Source of the DNA: G963665495 sp963665495
GTDB taxonomy: Bacteria; Desulfobacterota; Desulfovibrionia; Desulfovibrionales; Desulfovibrionaceae
DNA length: 64,000 nt
Direction of reading: 5' to 3'
Assembly: GCA_963665495.1 (NCBI GenBank)
Contig: OY762289.1
Coordinates: 4,216,001-4,280,000, forward strand
Shown here: positions 60,525-64,000 of the stretch, piece after piece
Layout: each line of letters begins with the position of its first letter
Position numbering within the stretch: position 1 is the stretch's first letter
The notes under the pieces: generated by a model
Told to the model about the DNA's origin: nothing
What the model saw: the letters and a program-made list of their open reading frames with translations, nothing else
Databases searched by the model: none
Position numbers and translations under genes: made by a program

Positions 60525-62561
60525 TTACTTGAACATCTGCTTTTTGGAAATCTTGTAAAACTGTAGCCTGCGATACACGGTATTGCGGGAAAGATGCAGT
60601 TCGCGAGCAACCTGGCTGATATTGCCTTTATGAACGGTCAAATAGTGAATAAGAATTTCCTTTTCCTCCAGCAACCCCGGCAGGCTCTTCTTTTTTCCGC
60701 CGGTGATCGTCTTGATCGTCTCGGACACGGAAGAATAGACAGGGGAACAGGCGTCTCCAGGCGTCTGCGCCATGGTCAATTCCAGCGGCAGGTGCTCGGA
60801 GCCCAATCGAACAGCCCCATGACTGGCGTTGACCATTTTTTCTATCACATTTTCCAGCTCGCGTACGTTTCCCGGCCACCCATAGTCCATCAACCTGCCA
60901 AGCAGTTGTTCAGATACCGTATCCACCCGGCGGGACCAGCGTCCGCTGATTTTCTCCAGCAGGTGGTCGAACAGTTCCTGAAAATCCTCCATACGCTCCC
61001 GTAGCGGAGGAATACTGACTTGTATGATGTTGAGACGGTAGTACAGATCCGAACGGAAATGCCCCTTATGTACGGCTTCCTGCAGGTTTCTGTTAGTGGC
61101 GCAGACAATCCGGACATCCACCGGGATGATGTTCTCGCCTCCAAGGCGGGATATTTTTTTATCCTGCAGCACGCGCAAAAGAATTGCTTGCTGATCCAGA
61201 GGCATATCTCCGATTTCATCCAGAAACAGCGTGCCCCGGTCCGCCATTTCGAATTTGCCCGGTCGCCCGCCGCGCCGGCCTCCGGTAAAGGCTCCTTCGG
61301 CGTACCCGAACAGTTCGCTGGCAATCAAATCTCGCGGAAGCGCAGCGCAATTCAAGGCAACAAAAGGTCCTTCCCGGCGCAGGCTATGGTTATGGATTGC
61401 CTGCGCGAAAAGCTCTTTTCCGGTTCCGCTTTCACCATAAATAAGGATATTGGCAGCACTGGCCGCGGCATGTCTTGCCGTGTCCATGGCCTTTCGCAAC
61501 GACTGGCTGGAGCCGATAATGTCTGAGAATTCAAATGAAGCCTGCGCTCCGTTGAAACGATTTACTATTTTCTTAACATTCTTGATCTGATTAAAGAAAA
61601 TCACTGCGCCGGTTATATTGTGCTCTCCATCCTTGATGGGTTTTCCGGTCACCAGACACTGATAGCGTCCTCTGGATGTTTCGACCATCATTTCAACGTC
61701 CGTATAGGCTTCCCCCTTATCAAACCCTTTCCAGACTTTCGGGCACCTTTCCAGGATCTGCTTTATGGACCTGCCCTTTATCTTGTTGCCCAATATCTGC
61801 TTGCCCGCGGGGTTTACCTGACTGATTATTCCATCCGTATTTATAATGACCGCCCCATCCGACATGGTATGAAAAACTTTATTCAAGCTGTTGTTGAGAA
61901 TGGATAATTCACGATTTTTGTTGACTGCCCTGATCTGATGCCGAATAGCCTCTGCTGCCGCCACGACCATGCCGAGCGTATGCAGGTGCACCTCGCTGGA
62001 AGGACCGGAGACCTGCAGAGCTCCAAGCGTTTTACCCTCATCGTTGAATATCGGTGCGGCTGAACAGGTCCAATGGTGCAGTTTGGCGCAATAATGTTCT
62101 TCCCCGGATATCTGTATGGGAACATGCAATTTCAACGCGGTGCCGATGCCATTGGTCCCTACTGATTCTTCTTTCCAATCCGAACCGTTTACCAGATTCA
62201 CTTTTGCAGCATGATCAGAAATATCATAATCCCCAACACTTTCAATTATGACCCCGAAAGCATCAGATAAAAATACAATAAGTTTGGAACCAGCTATTAT
62301 CTCATACAACTTATCTACAAATGGTTTTGCTATTGTAAAAAATTTTTCATTTCTTTCGCGTAGCATGGAAACAAACTCGGAACTATAAACAGGCAGTCCT
62401 ATATTCCCATAAGGGTCAACATTTGCAGCATAACAACGTTTCCAGGATTGTACTATCTGTGGTTTCAACAGATTTGACTTAACCGTTCCGGAAAGAATAA
62501 ACTCCTCCCATAAAGTTTTTGTTGTTTTTACAGAATATATTGGCGTGTTACCTGGCATCAT
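60525..62561 (-). CDS. Sigma-54-dependent activator, AcoR-like
   Basis: 678 residues. N-terminal GAF-like sensor (~60-215), PAS-like domain (~225-330), AAA+ domain with Walker A 'GESGTGKELFAQAIH', Walker B 'GTLFLDEIGDM' and sensor regions, and a C-terminal Fis HTH 'GNISQVARELHLSRNTVYRRL'. The sigma-54-contacting GAFTGA loop reads GAFTGG. By context it activates the downstream aldehyde dehydrogenase through the -24/-12 promoter. AcoR homologues respond to acetoin or related compounds; the ligand here is unknown. Confidence 0.9.
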   Translation of the reverse strand: MMPGNTPIYSVKTTKTLWEEFILSGTVKSNLLKPQIVQSWKRCYAANVDPYGNIGLPVYSSEFVSMLRERNEKFFTIAKPFVDKLYEIIAGSKLIVFLSDAFGVIIESVGDYDISDHAAKVNLVNGSDWKEESVGTNGIGTALKLHVPIQISGEEHYCAKLHHWTCSAAPIFNDEGKTLGALQVSGPSSEVHLHTLGMVVAAAEAIRHQIRAVNKNRELSILNNSLNKVFHTMSDGAVIINTDGIISQVNPAGKQILGNKIKGRSIKQILERCPKVWKGFDKGEAYTDVEMMVETSRGRYQCLVTGKPIKDGEHNITGAVIFFNQIKNVKKIVNRFNGAQASFEFSDIIGSSQSLRKAMDTARHAAASAANILIYGESGTGKELFAQAIHNHSLRREGPFVALNCAALPRDLIASELFGYAEGAFTGGRRGGRPGKFEMADRGTLFLDEIGDMPLDQQAILLRVLQDKKISRLGGENIIPVDVRIVCATNRNLQEAVHKGHFRSDLYYRLNIIQVSIPPLRERMEDFQELFDHLLEKISGRWSRRVDTVSEQLLGRLMDYGWPGNVRELENVIEKMVNASHGAVRLGSEHLPLELTMAQTPGDACSPVYSSVSETIKTITGGKKKSLPGLLEEKEILIHYLTVHKGNISQVARELHLSRNTVYRRLQFYKISKKQMFK

Positions 62562-63465
62562 TTATCCACTATCGCATTACTTCCAGTAAAAATAATCAAG
62601 GGAATTACAGAGAGTAACTAGTGCAACGAATTATCAAAATTCGATATAACAATGGAAGATTTCAAAATTATTTTCTACTGCTTTTCAATAAAAAACTTGT
62701 CAGAATAAATTGTATTCAACCCTTGCAGCCAGCCCGCTCAATCAGTTGAACGCAACGCTCTAATGAATTTGAAAAACTCCAATTGGATCTGAAGCAGGAA
62801 TTTTGCCATAAAATAGGATTTATCAAACGACTCTCTGAACAACAGGCCAGATAGCGTGAACCCTTCTGCATTTAAAAACATATAAACTTTTACAACTGGT
62901 TCGTATGCTATAAAACTCCCAAAAAATTCCTGATAAAAAAAATTGAACTTAGAGTGTCACCATAAAATAATATAACGTGACAAGATTTCTCTTTCAATAG
63001 TAGCATTAGAAAGTATAAGTACTGATTTTTTGCTATTATGTCATAGCAATTAAAGTGTCAACATCGGTAAAAAAATTGAAATTTAGTGTTACTTTTTTAC
63101 AATTATCATATATTTACAGGCTTGAATCCTCTGAATATAAAGAGTCGGCAGAAATAATTTTCAATTTCTGCCAACAACTACACTTTTACAAAAAAGTAAC
63201 TAGCTAAAAACTGACTGGTCCGAAAAAAAACTGCAATTTCTTTCTGAAGCAAAATCAACAAGACTTTTGCCTCTATTGCGAGAGGCAGGTCTGATTTAGA
63301 AAAAAATTTCACCATAATATAAAAAAGAAAACAGGGTCCGGTAAGAAAAAGCAAAGACGCAAACGCCGTACATCTATAGAGTACGCCTGGTGTATGGGCA
63401 TTGTGTAACAGACAGGAAGGGAGAATGCAGATCTTCTCTACGGTAGCCGCAAGAGAAAAAAAGTC
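62562..63465. other. Long AT-rich intergenic region without a clear gene
   Basis: About 900 bp of AT-rich DNA between the AcoR-like gene and the ubiA terminator. I find no ORF of useful length. A 33-codon open stretch at 62750-62854 without a start codon (…NEFEKLQLDLKQEF…) might be a gene relic. Contains the promoter region of the activator gene. Confidence 0.5.
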
Positions 63466-63503
63466 GGGGCCTCATCTTTTCCGGCTGAAAAGAAAGAGGC
63501 CCC
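63466..63503 (-). terminator. Intrinsic terminator of the ubiA-family gene
   Basis: GGGGCCTC / GAGGCCCC 8-bp stem with a 22-base loop, followed on the minus strand by GAC and a run of seven T's. It lies 33 bp past the stop. Confidence 0.88.
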
Positions 63504-63535
63504 GGATAACAATCCCTTTTCAAGGCATTAGCTGC

Positions 63536-64000
63536 TCAAATGCCCTGCAGCCCGAGGAAGACTCCCACAAACACGGCGATGGAAATGACGCCGTTGAAGG
63601 TGAAGAAGGCCAGGTTTACCCGGCTCATGTCCTTGGAGCTGATGATCTTGTGCTCCAGCAGCAGGACCAGGCTAACCAGCGCCCAGACCAGAAAATAAGG
63701 CCAGGAAAGCCATGCGGCCCAGCCCGCCAGCAGAAAGAACAGGCTGGTGTTGACATGGCAGAAGAAAGAAATGTGCAGTGCCGAATCCACACCGAATCCG
63801 GCCGGCAGCGAATGCAGTCCGTGTTCCTGGTCAAAGGCCACGTCCTGGCAGCTATAGATGATGTCGAACCCGGCGACCCAGAACAGCACCCCGAGAAAAA
63901 ACAGGCCCAGGGGAACGCCAAAGCCAGGCTGTACGCTGAACCAGCCCGCCACGGGCGCCAGGGCCAGCACCAGGCCCAGCACAAAATGACAGAGCCAGGA
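63536..64000 (-). CDS. UbiA-family prenyltransferase (5' end outside window)
   Basis: The frame is open to the right edge, so only the C-terminal ~154 residues are seen. It reads 'VLGLVLALAPVAGWFSV', then the second Asp-rich motif region 'GFDIIYSCQDVAFDQEHGLHSLP', as in UbiA/MqnP 4-hydroxybenzoate or menaquinone-pathway polyprenyltransferases, followed by three or more membrane helices. In a menaquinone-using sulfate reducer the futalosine pathway prenyltransferase (MqnP) is the likely identity. Confidence 0.88.
   Translation of the reverse strand, partial: SWLCHFVLGLVLALAPVAGWFSVQPGFGVPLGLFFLGVLFWVAGFDIIYSCQDVAFDQEHGLHSLPAGFGVDSALHISFFCHVNTSLFFLLAGWAAWLSWPYFLVWALVSLVLLLEHKIISSKDMSRVNLAFFTFNGVISIAVFVGVFLGLQGI

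Noticed and set aside
62750..62854. 33-codon coiled-coil-like open stretch in the AT-rich gap
   Set aside because: No start codon and a stop just before it; could be a gene relic but cannot be assigned.
1..64000. CRISPR arrays, rRNA and tRNA genes
   Set aside because: No regularly spaced direct repeats and no tRNA T-arm or rRNA-like stretches were found on reading.

Overview
The window looks like chromosome of a sulfate-reducing deltaproteobacterium of the Desulfovibrio type. The evidence is a GC-rich background with sharp AT-rich islands and an archaeal-style entry to the shikimate pathway (ADH synthase plus type II dehydroquinate synthase) fused into one aro-pheA-tyrA-trp operon. A Cys-x2-Asp ferredoxin, an NfnAB-type transhydrogenase, an anaerobic NrdD/NrdG ribonucleotide reductase and a UbiA-type prenyltransferase at the right edge fit the same picture. 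The genus is inference. No rRNA, tRNA or CRISPR array was seen.

Layout. 1-10.9 kb: partial membrane/spermidine-synthase-like protein, U32 (RlhA-like) protein, DMT transporter, an AT-rich island with a sulfotransferase, an unknown membrane protein, a LysE exporter with an exported glutaminase and a divergent AraC regulator, and CsaA. 11.0-14.5 kb: a rearranged segment with intact mliC, budA (exported acetolactate decarboxylase) and an ArgP-like lysR, among duplicated fragments of mliC and lysR, an IS66 remnant and two M18 aminopeptidase fragments. 14.6-21 kb: DMT transporter, a large composite palindrome, pgi, a three-gene TPR/YkgJ operon, ferredoxin and a GNAT. 21.2-22.3 kb: exported YWTD beta-propeller.

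22.4-36.0 kb is the aromatic amino-acid operon: two tandem ADH synthase paralogues, DHQ synthase II, pheA, aroA, a small membrane-anchored protein, tyrA, trpE, trpG, trpD, trpC, trpF, trpB and trpA. In front of it I find a 36-residue leader peptide packed with Phe, Tyr and Trp codons, a GNRA-capped intrinsic terminator, and a 12-bp antiterminator segment overlapping the leader ORF. Together these form a textbook transcription attenuator that senses all three aromatic amino acids. The trpB product lacks the PLP-binding lysine (Glu in its place) and several other active-site residues. These are the two most notable observations.

36.1-38.8 kb: nrdG-nrdD with an unusually long overlap. 39.6-46.9 kb: an orphan type VI secretion cassette (extended VgrG, DUF2169-pentapeptide adaptor, pentapeptide protein, DUF3540, PAAR-like DUF4150). 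47-49.8 kb: nucleotidyltransferase-like protein, nitroreductase, DUF3592 protein. 50-55.8 kb: ArnT-like glycosyltransferase, YkgJ protein and PBP1A in overlapping order, then a MIF-family protein and ArsC. 56-62.6 kb: nfnAB, an aldehyde dehydrogenase with a recognisable sigma-54 promoter, and its AcoR-like activator. 63.5-64 kb: 3' part of a UbiA-family prenyltransferase gene.

Dispersed hairpin repeats recur in intergenic gaps, including inside the aro/trp operon between trpG and trpD.
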